Assembly (NCBI RefSeq): GCF_900109205.1
Contig: NZ_FNZB01000001.1
Location: 558,001 to 622,000 of the forward strand
DNA: 64,000 nt
From: Sphingomonas sp. OV641
GTDB taxonomy: Bacteria; Pseudomonadota; Alphaproteobacteria; Sphingomonadales; Sphingomonadaceae
Direction of reading: 5' to 3'
Position 1 is the stretch's first letter, and every line of letters starts with the position of its first letter. The notes below the pieces were generated by a model. The model worked only from the letters and a program-made list of their open reading frames with translations. It made no database searches and was not told where the DNA came from. Shown piece by piece: positions 46,872-55,866 of the stretch. Made by a program: the position numbers and the translations under genes.

Positions 46872-47516
46872 TCAGAGATCGTAACGGGTGCAGACGCTTG
46901 GCGTGCTTCCCGTTGCGGCATTCAGCGTTTCGGAGGCGCGTTCGCGAACGGTGAACGACGCTTCCGACCGGATCACCGGCGTGCCAAGGACGACGGTCGA
47001 AAAAATCGGTTCGTACACATAGGTGACTTCGGCGAAGATCATCGCGGAACCGGCCGATGCGGCGATCTGACGCCCGGTGGCGCCCATGGCCTGAAGCGAA
47101 GCATCATTGGCACCTTTCCCCTGCGTGCCATATTGCGGCTGCGATTCAGTTCGGTTGAGCGTTCCGCTACAGCGCTGCCAGAGGATGGTCTGTCCAGCGA
47201 GCGACCCCGTCTTCCCGTTGGGCATGACATCGCTCAGAACGATCCGGCCTCGGGTGGCGAAGTTCATCGCTTCGCCCACGATCTTGCCGCCGAGCAGCAC
47301 TTCGTTGACGTCTGCCTCACTGATCGATTCACGAACGCGCGCTGCATTATCGGCAGCGGTGGCCGCGATCTGATGCACGCGCAGGATGGAGATGCCATAA
47401 TTGGCGATCTCCACGCCATAAAGGGCAATGGTCAGTACGATCGGCAGCGTGAAGGCGAACTCCAGCAACGCCAGCCCTCGCTGGTCGCGATGGAGGCGGC
47501 GAAGCAGATGTGGCAT
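46872..47516 (-). CDS. TadE-family pseudopilin-like protein (cassette 2, third gene)
   Basis: 214-aa single-pass protein. A short basic N-terminus is followed by the TadE signature DQRGLALLEFAFTLPIVLTIALYGVEIANYG (about residues 13-43), with the pilin-like Glu in LLEFA. The extracytoplasmic part contains ILWQRCSG, matching ILWQRFDG in the paralogue at 50016-50666. The start at ATG 47516 shares a base with the preceding stop (TGATG). The role is probably an envelope/pilus-associated minor pilin; TadE proteins elsewhere are processed by the TadV prepilin peptidase. No peptidase gene is nearby. Confidence 0.88.
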   Translation of the reverse strand: MPHLLRRLHRDQRGLALLEFAFTLPIVLTIALYGVEIANYGISILRVHQIAATAADNAARVRESISEADVNEVLLGGKIVGEAMNFATRGRIVLSDVMPNGKTGSLAGQTILWQRCSGTLNRTESQPQYGTQGKGANDASLQAMGATGRQIAASAGSAMIFAEVTYVYEPIFSTVVLGTPVIRSEASFTVRERASETLNAATGSTPSVCTRYDL

Positions 47517-48088
47517 CAGTTGCACCGGATCGTGGGCTGCGCGCGCGACGTAAACGGCTGGTTCCGCAGAACAGTGGAAGCCACGATCTTCTGCGCCGAC
47601 CCCCAGCCGAGTATCTTGTTCACCGGCATGATATTAGGATATTCCACCGTCACCGTATAGCGAACGATGTCGTCCGCCGTACCGATGCCAGTATTGTATT
47701 CGAGATCGTACACGCCATTGTTGTTGGCGTCTTCATAGCAATCCCCGACATTATATCTGCCGACTGGATCCGTATCCGACGTGATCTTTTCCGGCTTTCC
47801 GACGTTGGAGAAGTTGAAGAAGCTTTCCTTCTGGATGCTTTTGACGTTGCTCGCGTCGGAGAGCATCGCGACACGTTCCTTGATCACGTTGTCGATGGTC
47901 TCGCCGGATTGGTCGCCGACCGTCGCGAGACGTGACGCCTCCAGCAATGCGCCTTGAACGATCGCGGTGAGGTACGCTCGATAGCCGATCTCAATGCCAG
48001 CAGCCAGGATCATGCAGATTACCGGGATGATGAGCGCGAATTCGACGATCGTAGCGCCGCGGCGATCGGACCGAAGCGCTTGTATCAT
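47516..48088 (-). CDS. TadE-family pseudopilin-like protein (cassette 2, second gene)
   Basis: 190-aa protein beginning MIQALRSDRRGATIVEFALIIPVICMILAAGIEIG, a TadE-type membrane helix with Glu in VEFAL. The periplasmic portion contains an EF-hand-like loop DANNNGVYD at about residues 121-129, which could bind Ca2+. It is the clear paralogue of the gene at 50663-51247, with the same N-terminal plan and the same loop type. Its ATG overlaps the stop of the VWA gene (ATGA), indicating translational coupling. Confidence 0.88.
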   Translation of the reverse strand: MIQALRSDRRGATIVEFALIIPVICMILAAGIEIGYRAYLTAIVQGALLEASRLATVGDQSGETIDNVIKERVAMLSDASNVKSIQKESFFNFSNVGKPEKITSDTDPVGRYNVGDCYEDANNNGVYDLEYNTGIGTADDIVRYTVTVEYPNIMPVNKILGWGSAQKIVASTVLRNQPFTSRAQPTIRCN

Positions 48089-49836
48089 TGGCTGAGCCTC
48101 AGCGATCCGATCTTGGATCCGATTTCCTGGAATTTGGCGATCAGATCGGCAGAAGACGAGATACCCGCCGCCTTGCTGTCATCAGACGCACACTTCCGCA
48201 TGTCGTCCGTAAGCGTGGTCGCGAATGCGATCACCCAGACTTCGGTATTCTGGCTCTTGGCCGCGTTGCACGCCATACGGAAGCGCTGAAGATGGCGGTT
48301 GAGTTGAGCGGTGCTGCCGCTGGCGGTGCCAAGAACACGCTTGTCCAGGCTTTCCACGCCATAGGTGGTGTACTCGTTCATATTGGGCGACAGGTCGCCA
48401 TCCGTCATGAAGATGATGTACTTGCGCACGTTGAAGCCGCGCAACTTCACCGGGTTGTCCGGATCGTTGGGATTGTTCGTTTCCGGTGTCGAGGAAGCGA
48501 AGATCCCGTAGGGCGAAATGAAGCGGGCGCCCCAGATCATTCCAATGTCGTGATAGGTAGATCCTTGAGGATCGAGCGAGTTGAGGTAGCTCGTGAAGGA
48601 TGCCTTGTCGTTGTAATATTCCCGCAGGCGAGACGCCTGACTGGCGCAGTAGCGGGTTTCTGTTGCCTGGGAGTTCTCGTTCACCCTGTACACGACTTCC
48701 GGCCACCACGGCGCCCAGCGACTTTCGTCAGAGTTCGGGATGCGATTGATGTCGAGGTCCCATGCGTCGCTCGGCGCGCTGGTGCTGCTGCCGCCATTGA
48801 TCAGGACATTGTTGGTAATTCTCTCTTCGATGCAGCCCGCCCAACTGGATCGTGTTCCTGGAGCCGTTGGCGTGCTCACGGAAGATCCGGTGACGTATTG
48901 CGATATGTCGATCGGAAACTTGCCCCACGTCGGGCTGCCATTTGTGGTTGTCGTCGTCGTGATCGTGCAGATACCGAGCAAATTTCCGATGATCGCCTGG
49001 TAAGAGCCATTCGCCGCGTCGCACTGCGACTTGCTCGTGTAACGCTGTTCAGTCGACGTATTTGTTTGTGTCGGAGTAACCCGGGTGTTGTAAAGGTAGT
49101 TACCGCTCCGGATGTATGTCGGGTTCTTGGCATATACCAGGCGCCCGACATTGATCGTGGCGTTGTAGGGGACAAACCCGTAGCGCAGCCTCAGGTTATT
49201 GGAATGTAACTGATCCTGAGCGGACTTGAGGGTGTCGTAAAGAGAGGTTGCTGCGGAGCGCAGTGCGCTCATTTTCGAATTGGACGCTTCAACCTCGTTG
49301 CAGTTGCCGGAAACGCCCGGAGCGCAATTCATCGACCCCGACATGTCCAGAACAAGCATGATGTCCGTGCCGACAAAGTCCTGGGTTGCAGAACAGGTCG
49401 CCGAGATGCCGAGCGTGTTGAAGCCGAACATCTTCATGATCGTCGTCGGGATGCTGGTGGCCGCCGTCACCCGGAGGGTTCCCTGCTGCGGAATGGTGAT
49501 GGCCGGTTCGAAGTTGGCGGCTTCGAAGAAGGGGACCGGCGAACGCGGAAAATTGAAATCAAAGTATTTCAGCGTTTCCGTACGCAGCGCCGTGGTGACG
49601 GTCGTGCCCGTCAGCAGTCGACGTCCCGCCAGCGCGCCGGCGTCGCACGCCTGACGAAGGCGGTTCTGCGCCATATAGGCGCGCGTCATGTCGACGCCCG
49701 ATCCGATCAGCGCGAGCAGAGGGATCATCGCTGCCGCCATGATCGCCAGCGTGTTACCCCGAACATCGCGGCGCAGACGTGCGAGGAACTGCGCAGCCCC
49801 GTGTTTCTCTTCTCGCTTCAAGCCTAGCACAGACAT
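48085..49836 (-). CDS. TadG-like protein with von Willebrand factor A domain (cassette 2, first gene)
   Basis: 583-aa envelope protein. The N-terminal TadE/TadG-like helix reads DVRGNTLAIMAAAMIPLLALIGSGVDMTRAYMAQNRLRQACDAGALAG (about residues 24-71). A VWA domain begins DIMLVLDMSGSM (MIDAS DxSxS, about residue 160), with a long variable insertion rich in Thr, Asn and Ser (about 240-420) and the distal IIFMTDGD strand. The C-terminus reads KFQEIGSKIGSLRLSQ, parallel in pattern to its paralogue. Probable adhesin or assembly factor exposed in the periplasm or at the surface. 179 bases separate it from cassette 1. Confidence 0.88.
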   Translation of the reverse strand: MSVLGLKREEKHGAAQFLARLRRDVRGNTLAIMAAAMIPLLALIGSGVDMTRAYMAQNRLRQACDAGALAGRRLLTGTTVTTALRTETLKYFDFNFPRSPVPFFEAANFEPAITIPQQGTLRVTAATSIPTTIMKMFGFNTLGISATCSATQDFVGTDIMLVLDMSGSMNCAPGVSGNCNEVEASNSKMSALRSAATSLYDTLKSAQDQLHSNNLRLRYGFVPYNATINVGRLVYAKNPTYIRSGNYLYNTRVTPTQTNTSTEQRYTSKSQCDAANGSYQAIIGNLLGICTITTTTTTNGSPTWGKFPIDISQYVTGSSVSTPTAPGTRSSWAGCIEERITNNVLINGGSSTSAPSDAWDLDINRIPNSDESRWAPWWPEVVYRVNENSQATETRYCASQASRLREYYNDKASFTSYLNSLDPQGSTYHDIGMIWGARFISPYGIFASSTPETNNPNDPDNPVKLRGFNVRKYIIFMTDGDLSPNMNEYTTYGVESLDKRVLGTASGSTAQLNRHLQRFRMACNAAKSQNTEVWVIAFATTLTDDMRKCASDDSKAAGISSSADLIAKFQEIGSKIGSLRLSQ

Positions 49837-50015
49837 AATCGCGTAACCGCGACGCCTTGCCCGGTAATGCCCTAAGCTATTGTAAGGTAACGTGGTTAAT
49901 GGTCAGGGCCGCGCGCTACCGACCTCCTCGCCTGACGGGAAGGTTGTTGAAGGGGGCGTTTAGCAGAGAGGGGCAAAGCACCTCGCCATCGCCGGTGAGA
50001 GAGGGGCGGGTAGGG

Positions 50016-50666
50016 CTACAAGCCGGTTGCCGTGTTGCAGTTCTTCTTGGGGGGAAAGCGGCTGCTCGGCGTCGGGCTTTGGAAATCCTTGTTACGCGCA
50101 CGGAACATCGCTGTCCGGGTGAAGCTTTCTTCGAGCCGCAGCCATTGCATGGGATAGCTGCTGAGCAGCGGCTGGTAATTGTATGTCACCTGCACGTGGA
50201 AGAGGATCTCATCCAGCGGCAGCATGCGGCTGTTCGGCAGTGTCGCCAAAGCGGTGGTCAGGTTGCAGCCGAGCGTCGGCGCCGCTGTCGTATAGGCGCC
50301 ATCGAAGCGCTGCCACAGGATGCGGTTCTCGACATCGCCATTATTGTCGTTGTCGGTCCCCTTCACCGCGGTGATGATGACGCGGCCGTGATCGGCCAGA
50401 TCGAATGGCTGCGCCGTCAGCTCGATCGCGCTGAACAGGTCGTAGATCTGCCCCTCGGTCGCGCCAACGCTTCCCGTGCCGCTCTGCGCGACAAGGTCGG
50501 CGGTCATTGCCGCAAGACGCTGCACGCGATTGTGCGCCATCGCATAATTGCCAAGTTCAAAGCCGCTCATGATCACCGCCAGCAGAAGCGGGGCGAACAA
50601 GGCGAATTCGAGCATTGCCACGCCGGATTTGTCGGCGATCAAGGACCTGAAGGATCGGAGCTTCAC
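50016..50666 (-). CDS. TadE-family pseudopilin-like protein (cassette 1, third gene)
   Basis: 216-aa protein starting with GTG at 50666, which overlaps the previous stop (GTGA). The TadE helix is DKSGVAMLEFALFAPLLLAVIMSGFELGNYA (about residues 12-42). The mature part has an Asp/Asn-rich TDNDNNGDVENRILWQRFDG segment (about 105-124) and two cysteines. Paralogue of 46872-47516. The Pro/Lys/Asn-rich tail is unusual for the family. Confidence 0.87.
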   Translation of the reverse strand: MKLRSFRSLIADKSGVAMLEFALFAPLLLAVIMSGFELGNYAMAHNRVQRLAAMTADLVAQSGTGSVGATEGQIYDLFSAIELTAQPFDLADHGRVIITAVKGTDNDNNGDVENRILWQRFDGAYTTAAPTLGCNLTTALATLPNSRMLPLDEILFHVQVTYNYQPLLSSYPMQWLRLEESFTRTAMFRARNKDFQSPTPSSRFPPKKNCNTATGL

Positions 50667-51247
50667 GCCGCCTTCCTCACAACCGCTTCGTTGCGCACCA
50701 CGGTGGTCGCGGTGAGTGTTGTCTCATTGGGAATGCCGATCCACGACGTCAGCCCGCCGAACAGCATCCTTTTGGGGAAAACGGCGGTGTAGGACACGAC
50801 ATCGCCTGGTCCGCCAAGCTTGCCGGGGATCTGCACTGCCGGATCCCAGACGCCATTACGGTTACGGTCGATGTAATCCTCCCCAACGTCGTACACGCCA
50901 TTGCGGTTCGCGTCGGTGAAGTTCTCGGGCGTTGCGGACGAGAAGTCGTGAAACACCTTGGTGGTGATCGTCACCGTCCGATTGGGCGCCGTGGGGAAGC
51001 CGCTCATGGCATTGATGATGCTTGCGCGGGTCACCGTTTCGCGCGCGTCCTCGCTGCTTTCCAGCGTGGCCGTCGCAGCGCGCGCAGCCTCCACGACAGC
51101 GCCTTCCAGCGCGGCGCGGGCGAACATCATGTGTCCGACTTCAAGCGTGCCGCAGATCATCGCCAGCATCACTGGCGATATGAGGGCGAATTCGACCACG
51201 GTCACGCCGCGCCGGTCGCGGCGAAGGGCTGATATCATCGTCTTCAT
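50663..51247 (-). CDS. TadE-family pseudopilin-like protein (cassette 1, second gene)
   Basis: 194-aa protein with N-terminal DRRGVTVVEFALISPVMLAMICGTLEVGHMM (TadE helix). In the extracytoplasmic region two adjacent EF-hand-like loops occur: DANRNGVYDVGE (positions 1, 3, 5, 6, 9, 12 all conserved) and DRNRNGVWD. These predict calcium-dependent folding, which is unusual in a pseudopilin. Coupled by ATGA to the VWA gene upstream. Confidence 0.88.
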   Translation of the reverse strand: MKTMISALRRDRRGVTVVEFALISPVMLAMICGTLEVGHMMFARAALEGAVVEAARAATATLESSEDARETVTRASIINAMSGFPTAPNRTVTITTKVFHDFSSATPENFTDANRNGVYDVGEDYIDRNRNGVWDPAVQIPGKLGGPGDVVSYTAVFPKRMLFGGLTSWIGIPNETTLTATTVVRNEAVVRKAA

Positions 51248-53154
51248 TTCGTGAGGTGCAGGTCGACGAGTTCGGTGGCGATGTCGTCAAATGCGGACTT
51301 GAGCGACGCCGTATCGGATGTTCGATAGACGCGTCCCGGTGCGCACCGCTCGAACATGGCGAGCGTGTTGGCGTTGGTGGTCGTCAGCGCGATGATGTAC
51401 ACCTTGGGCGCGTTGGTCTCCGCCTGAAGCGACGCGCACGTCTTGGAGAAGCGTCGTTCGGACTGCGTCGTCAGACCGCCGGCACTGGCGCTGATCGGCG
51501 CGTCGGCATAGTTTCCGTAGAAGGTGAACGTACGATCGGTGAAGCCGTTTTGCGCCGCGCCGAGCGCCGTTTCACCATCGGTCATGAACACCAGCGCGCG
51601 CTTCGCCTCCTCGTTGGTCGGGTTACTGCGCGTGAACACGTCGTCGCGCACCAGGAGGCGATAGCCCCACAGCAGGCCCGCATGGTGCAATGTGCCATTC
51701 GCCGGATAAATCGCGCCATTCTTCTGGCCGATCACCGTGTCTACCCAATAGGATTTCGCCTTGCCGTATACGATCGGTTCGGCCTCCTCCGGACATTGCC
51801 AATTGGGGCTTGGCGGTTCCGTCTTGTTCTGAGAACCACTGTTCGTGCTGCCGCCCTTCGGGTTGATCGTGTAGGCAGTAGCAGGTTTCCAAGCTCCGAA
51901 GTTCGGAATACGATCATAGTGAACCTCGAACGGCGTGCCGCTCTGAGTGGTGAAGTTCCACGAATACATCTTGGGATCGTAGAAACCGCCACCCTTCAGC
52001 GTGATTACGTCATTGGCATTGTTGGCGGCCGTGTCGTTGAGGCCGAGATAATAATAATACATCCATCGCCGGTATGGCGAAGAGGACAAGGCCGGAATGT
52101 TGTTGAACGCGTAATTGATCACGTTCGCGTCCATGTCGGTGATCTTGTACAGGTTGAAGCCAGGTTCTACATTGGCGACCTGATAGTAATCATGTGTCGG
52201 ATCGCCGGTCTTGTCTGCGGTGACATTTCCCGCCTGCATCTTCGGCACCCAGAAGGGCGGGATGAAATAGGGTGTGACCGGCGGGTGATTGTTTTCACCC
52301 GGGAGTGAACGAACAACGTCCCATGCGCCCGTTTCGGGCGTGGAGTAGTTGGTATTGATGTCCTTCACACTGTCATCGGCAAGAACGCAGCCCTTCCAGG
52401 CCATCGGGTTGCTGGGCCAGCTTCCGAAAGACTGCATGTAGCTGTCGTTGAAGCCGGGCAGCGTGCGTACGGACGAGGACCGCCACTTGGTCAGCAAGTG
52501 ACCGACGTTCACCGTGATGTCATACATCACAAAGCCAAGCGCGAGCTCCTTTCGGGTCTCGGCGCCTTGATAAAGGATTTCGACGAAGCTCTTAGCGGCA
52601 TCCTTCGTCGCAGTCATGCGGGTCTTCACCACGCCGTTCGCGTCTCTTGGAAGGTTGTCCTTCATGGACCCGGTGTTGTCGAGCACGACCATCACTTCCA
52701 ACGGACGTGGCTGGAGTTCGGCGCGCGCTACCGCCCGCACGGGTTGCTTGTCGAAACCCAGCACGCTCATGAAGGTCAACGGCAGGTCGGCGGATGCTTC
52801 CACCGTCGTGATGTTGATGCCTTTGTCAGTCGTGAAGGTCGGCGTGACCTGCAGGTTCTGAGAATGCATGTAGCCGAGCGGAAAGTTGCCGAAGAAATAG
52901 GCCTCGACCTGTTTCGATCGGCCCTTGGCGCTCGTGTCCGTCACGGCAAAGGCACGCGCACCTGCCAGCGCCGCCGCGTCGACGCCGGCCTGCAACTGGC
53001 TTTTCGTCATGTAGATGCGGGCGGCGTCGATGCCACTGCCGATCGCGCCGATCGCCGGAATGGTAAAGGCGGCCAGGATTGGCAAGGCCGCCCCGCGTTT
53101 GTCGCGCCACAATAGGCTGGGCAGTCGCCCAGTAAATTTGCGTCCCACTCGCAT
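51244..53154 (-). CDS. TadG-like protein with von Willebrand factor A domain (cassette 1, first gene)
   Basis: 636-aa membrane-anchored protein. The N-terminal segment DKRGAALPILAAFTIPAIGAIGSGIDAARIYMTKSQLQAGVDAAALAG is the TadG/TadE-like anchor. The VWA domain carries MVVLDNTGSM (D-x-T-x-S MIDAS variant, about residue 156) and LVFMTDGE. The C-terminus FDDIATELVDLHLTK mirrors the paralogue at 48085-49836. A central region of about 300 residues is Tyr/Asn/Pro-rich with little similarity to the paralogue by eye. It is the first gene of the run and probably drives both downstream TadE genes. Confidence 0.88.
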   Translation of the reverse strand: MRVGRKFTGRLPSLLWRDKRGAALPILAAFTIPAIGAIGSGIDAARIYMTKSQLQAGVDAAALAGARAFAVTDTSAKGRSKQVEAYFFGNFPLGYMHSQNLQVTPTFTTDKGINITTVEASADLPLTFMSVLGFDKQPVRAVARAELQPRPLEVMVVLDNTGSMKDNLPRDANGVVKTRMTATKDAAKSFVEILYQGAETRKELALGFVMYDITVNVGHLLTKWRSSSVRTLPGFNDSYMQSFGSWPSNPMAWKGCVLADDSVKDINTNYSTPETGAWDVVRSLPGENNHPPVTPYFIPPFWVPKMQAGNVTADKTGDPTHDYYQVANVEPGFNLYKITDMDANVINYAFNNIPALSSSPYRRWMYYYYLGLNDTAANNANDVITLKGGGFYDPKMYSWNFTTQSGTPFEVHYDRIPNFGAWKPATAYTINPKGGSTNSGSQNKTEPPSPNWQCPEEAEPIVYGKAKSYWVDTVIGQKNGAIYPANGTLHHAGLLWGYRLLVRDDVFTRSNPTNEEAKRALVFMTDGETALGAAQNGFTDRTFTFYGNYADAPISASAGGLTTQSERRFSKTCASLQAETNAPKVYIIALTTTNANTLAMFERCAPGRVYRTSDTASLKSAFDDIATELVDLHLTK

Positions 53155-53225
53155 TTCGCCCCAGTTGAAGCTAATTGTCCCGGAGCCGCTCTAGGCGCTC
53201 AGCCGCTAAACCCGCATCAAACGAC

Positions 53226-53888
53226 ATGGTTAACGACACAGATACCTTCGGGATCGACCCTGCTGCCGGCCATCCCGAGCGCGCGCTGGCGCTGGGCTAT
53301 GCGCCGGAGGCGGTTCGGCCCGCGATCAGCGCGTTGTTCGCGCTGGACGCCACCTTGGCCAAGCTGGCGATCGGGACGCGGGACGCGATGGTCGCGCAGT
53401 TGCGGCTGACTTGGTGGCATGAGGCGCTGTTGGCGCTGGGGCAAAGCGAGCCGCCGGCACAGCCGATCCTGCGCACGCTGGCGGCGGCGAGGGTGGATGG
53501 CGCAGCGCTGGCCCGGATGGAGATCGGATGGGAGCGCTTGCTGCAAACGCCGGATGAGGAGGCGCTGATCGCGTTCGGTGAGGAGCGCGGCATGCTGTTC
53601 ACCGAGGCGGCACGGCTTGCCGGCGCAGCGGACGATGCGACTGCGGCCGGCGCGGGCTGGGCGCTCGCCGATCTGTCGCGGCTGACAGTCGATACGGATC
53701 TTTCCGCACGCGCGGCGGCGCTGGCGCGGCCGCTTGTCCAGCAAGCATCGGCGCAGCGATGGAGCCCGGCGGGGCGGTTCATCGGCGCGCTGCTCCATGT
53801 CGCTGCAGCCGATCTGGCCGGCGAGCGGCCGGTGGGTGCGCCGGGCCGGGTGTTACGCCTTGCCTGGCACCGGCTGAGCGGCCGCTAG
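53226..53888 (+). CDS. Squalene/phytoene synthase-like protein
   Basis: 220-aa all-helical protein of the squalene/phytoene synthase superfamily, recognised by FALDATLAKLAIGTRDAMVAQLRLTWWHEALLAL. The two Asp-rich catalytic motifs of true synthases are not apparent, and the protein is about 60-80 residues shorter than those enzymes. It resembles the NDUFAF6-like branch, linked in mitochondria to complex I assembly, so a non-synthase role is likely. The ATG at 53226 was chosen; a 17-residue basic extension upstream is possible. Confidence 0.8.
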   Translation: MVNDTDTFGIDPAAGHPERALALGYAPEAVRPAISALFALDATLAKLAIGTRDAMVAQLRLTWWHEALLALGQSEPPAQPILRTLAAARVDGAALARMEIGWERLLQTPDEEALIAFGEERGMLFTEAARLAGAADDATAAGAGWALADLSRLTVDTDLSARAAALARPLVQQASAQRWSPAGRFIGALLHVAAADLAGERPVGAPGRVLRLAWHRLSGR

Positions 53889-53940
53889 GCTTGCCGATGC
53901 GGATGAAGCCGCTAGCATGGCCGCCGGGGGAGAGCGGGGC

Positions 53941-54408
53941 ATGTGGCGGTATCTGGCCGGCGGACTTGCGGCATTGTTGATGGTGGCGGCCGGCTGGACG
54001 TTGTTTTCCGGCCGGGCGCGTACCGATCCCGTGCTTCCGCCGGCTCCGCCGTCGTCGGGCGCGACAAGCGTGCTTCAAGATGACGCTCCGGGCGATCCTC
54101 CCGTACCGGAGGCGAGCGAGCGGACACGCGAGGAGAAACGGTTCGACCGGTACGACAAGGATCGCGACGATCGGATCGGGCGCGAGGAATATCTGGTGTC
54201 CCGTCGCAAGGCCTATGCGAAACTGGACGCGAACAGCGATGGGCGGCTGACCTTTGACGAATGGGCGGTGAAGACAACCACCAAGTTCGCCACCGCCGAT
54301 CGCGATAAGTCCGGGAGCATGGACCGCGCCGAATTCGCCACCACCGCCGTCAAGCGCTCCGCCAAGCCGAAGTGCGCCTGTCCGGCAGGCAGGGACGAGG
54401 ATAATTAG
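53941..54408 (+). CDS. Membrane-anchored EF-hand protein
   Basis: 155-aa protein with an N-terminal TM ([21 protein letters not shown]), a Pro/Ser linker and three EF-hand loops: [12 protein letters not shown] (Gly at position 6 replaced by Asp), [12 protein letters not shown] and [12 protein letters not shown]. It ends with [11 protein letters not shown], a Cys pair. Probable periplasmic Ca2+-binding protein of unknown target. ATG 53941 follows GGGGAGAG. Overlaps the end of trmFO by four bases on the opposite strand. Confidence 0.85.
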   Translation: MWRYLAGGLAALLMVAAGWTLFSGRARTDPVLPPAPPSSGATSVLQDDAPGDPPVPEASERTREEKRFDRYDKDRDDRIGREEYLVSRRKAYAKLDANSDGRLTFDEWAVKTTTKFATADRDKSGSMDRAEFATTAVKRSAKPKCACPAGRDEDN

Positions 54409-55736
54409 GCAGCCATCCATGCCGCCAGCGCGGCGCGGGCGCGATCGGTGTACATCTTCTTGCGATCGGCCTTTCTGGTGCGGCCTTCGATCGGCGGGAA
54501 GAGGCCGAAATTGACGTTCATCGGTTGATAGGTCTCCGCCACCGCAGCACCGGTGATGTGATTGAGGAGCGCGCCAAGCGCCGTCTCGACCGGGGGCGGG
54601 GCCATCGTCCCGTTGGCCAGCTCAGCCGCGGCGAAGCGACCCGCCAGCAAGCCGATCGCGGCGCTTTCGACATAGCCCTCACAGCCTGTGATCTGACCAG
54701 CGAAGCGGACGTTCGGACGCGACTTCAGCCGCAGCTCGGGATCGAGCAGCTCGGGCGAGCGGAGGAAGGTGTTGCGGTGGAGGCCGCCGAGCCGCGCGAA
54801 CTCGGCATTCTCCAGCCCGGGAATGGTGCGGAACAGGCGGACCTGCTCGGCGTGCTTCAACTTGGTCTGAAAGCCGACGATGTTCCAAAGCGTGCCTGCG
54901 GCATTGTCCTGCCGCAGCTGAACGCAGGCATAGGGCCAGCGACCTTGCGGATGCTCGGGCGATTCCGTGCCGGGCTGGTCGAGGCCGACGCCCTTCATCG
55001 GGCCGAAGCGCAACGTCTCGCGCCCGCGCTCCGCCATCACCTCGATCGGCATGCAGCCTTCGAAATAAGGGACGTTCTCCCACTCGCGCGGCACGCTCTT
55101 CTCGCCGGCGAGCAGGCCTTCGACGAAAGCGTCGTACTGCTCGCGGGTGAGCGGGCAATTGATGTAATCGGTGCCGTCGCCCTTGTTCCAGCGCGACTGG
55201 AACCAAGCCTTGTCCATGTCGATCGTATCGCGGTGGACGATCGGCGCGATGGCGTCGAAGAAGGCGAGGGCGTCCTTGCCCGTCTCACCGGCGATCGCCT
55301 CTGACAGGCCGGGCGCGGTGAGCGGACCGGTGGCGATGATCGCCGGGCCGTCGGGGAGCGTGTCGATCCGTTCGCGCACGATGGTGATGTTCGGATGCGC
55401 CTCGAGCGCGGCGGTGACGCCGGCGGAGAAGCCGTCTCGGTCGACCGCCAGCGCGGATCCGGCGGGCACCTTGTGCCTGTCACCCTCGCGTAGGATCAGC
55501 GAGCCGAGCGCGCGCATTTCCTGATGGATCAGGCCGACCGCGTTGCTGTCGGGATCGTCGGAGCGAAAGCTGTTCGAGCAGACGAGCTCGGCGAGGTGAT
55601 CGGTATGGTGCGCGGGGGTGTTCTCTCCCGAGCCGCGCATTTCGGAAAGGCGAACCTTGTGGCCGGCTTCGGCAAGCTGCCAGGCGGCCTCGCTCCCGGC
55701 GAGCCCGCCGCCGATAACGTGGATGTCGTGGGTCAT
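54405..55736 (-). CDS. trmFO: tRNA (uracil-54-C5)-methyltransferase, folate-dependent
   Basis: Flavoprotein that makes m5U54 in tRNA using methylenetetrahydrofolate (443 aa). The N-terminal FAD motif [24 protein letters not shown] is followed by [36 protein letters not shown] is in the C-terminal region. ATG 55736 starts directly before the FAD motif; a longer in-frame upstream stretch was rejected. It is common in Gram-positive bacteria and alphaproteobacteria that lack TrmA. Confidence 0.94.
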   Translation of the reverse strand: MTHDIHVIGGGLAGSEAAWQLAEAGHKVRLSEMRGSGENTPAHHTDHLAELVCSNSFRSDDPDSNAVGLIHQEMRALGSLILREGDRHKVPAGSALAVDRDGFSAGVTAALEAHPNITIVRERIDTLPDGPAIIATGPLTAPGLSEAIAGETGKDALAFFDAIAPIVHRDTIDMDKAWFQSRWNKGDGTDYINCPLTREQYDAFVEGLLAGEKSVPREWENVPYFEGCMPIEVMAERGRETLRFGPMKGVGLDQPGTESPEHPQGRWPYACVQLRQDNAAGTLWNIVGFQTKLKHAEQVRLFRTIPGLENAEFARLGGLHRNTFLRSPELLDPELRLKSRPNVRFAGQITGCEGYVESAAIGLLAGRFAAAELANGTMAPPPVETALGALLNHITGAAVAETYQPMNVNFGLFPPIEGRTRKADRKKMYTDRARAALAAWMAA

Positions 55737-55866
55737 TCGTCGCGCGATAGCCGGGCGAGAGCGGGAAGGAAACGGGCAGGACCGATGTCGCGCACTCAAC
55801 CGGTGATCGTCCGAGGACGTTGACCATGGGACGACCAACGCGGCGCCGATGTCCTGGCGCACCACG

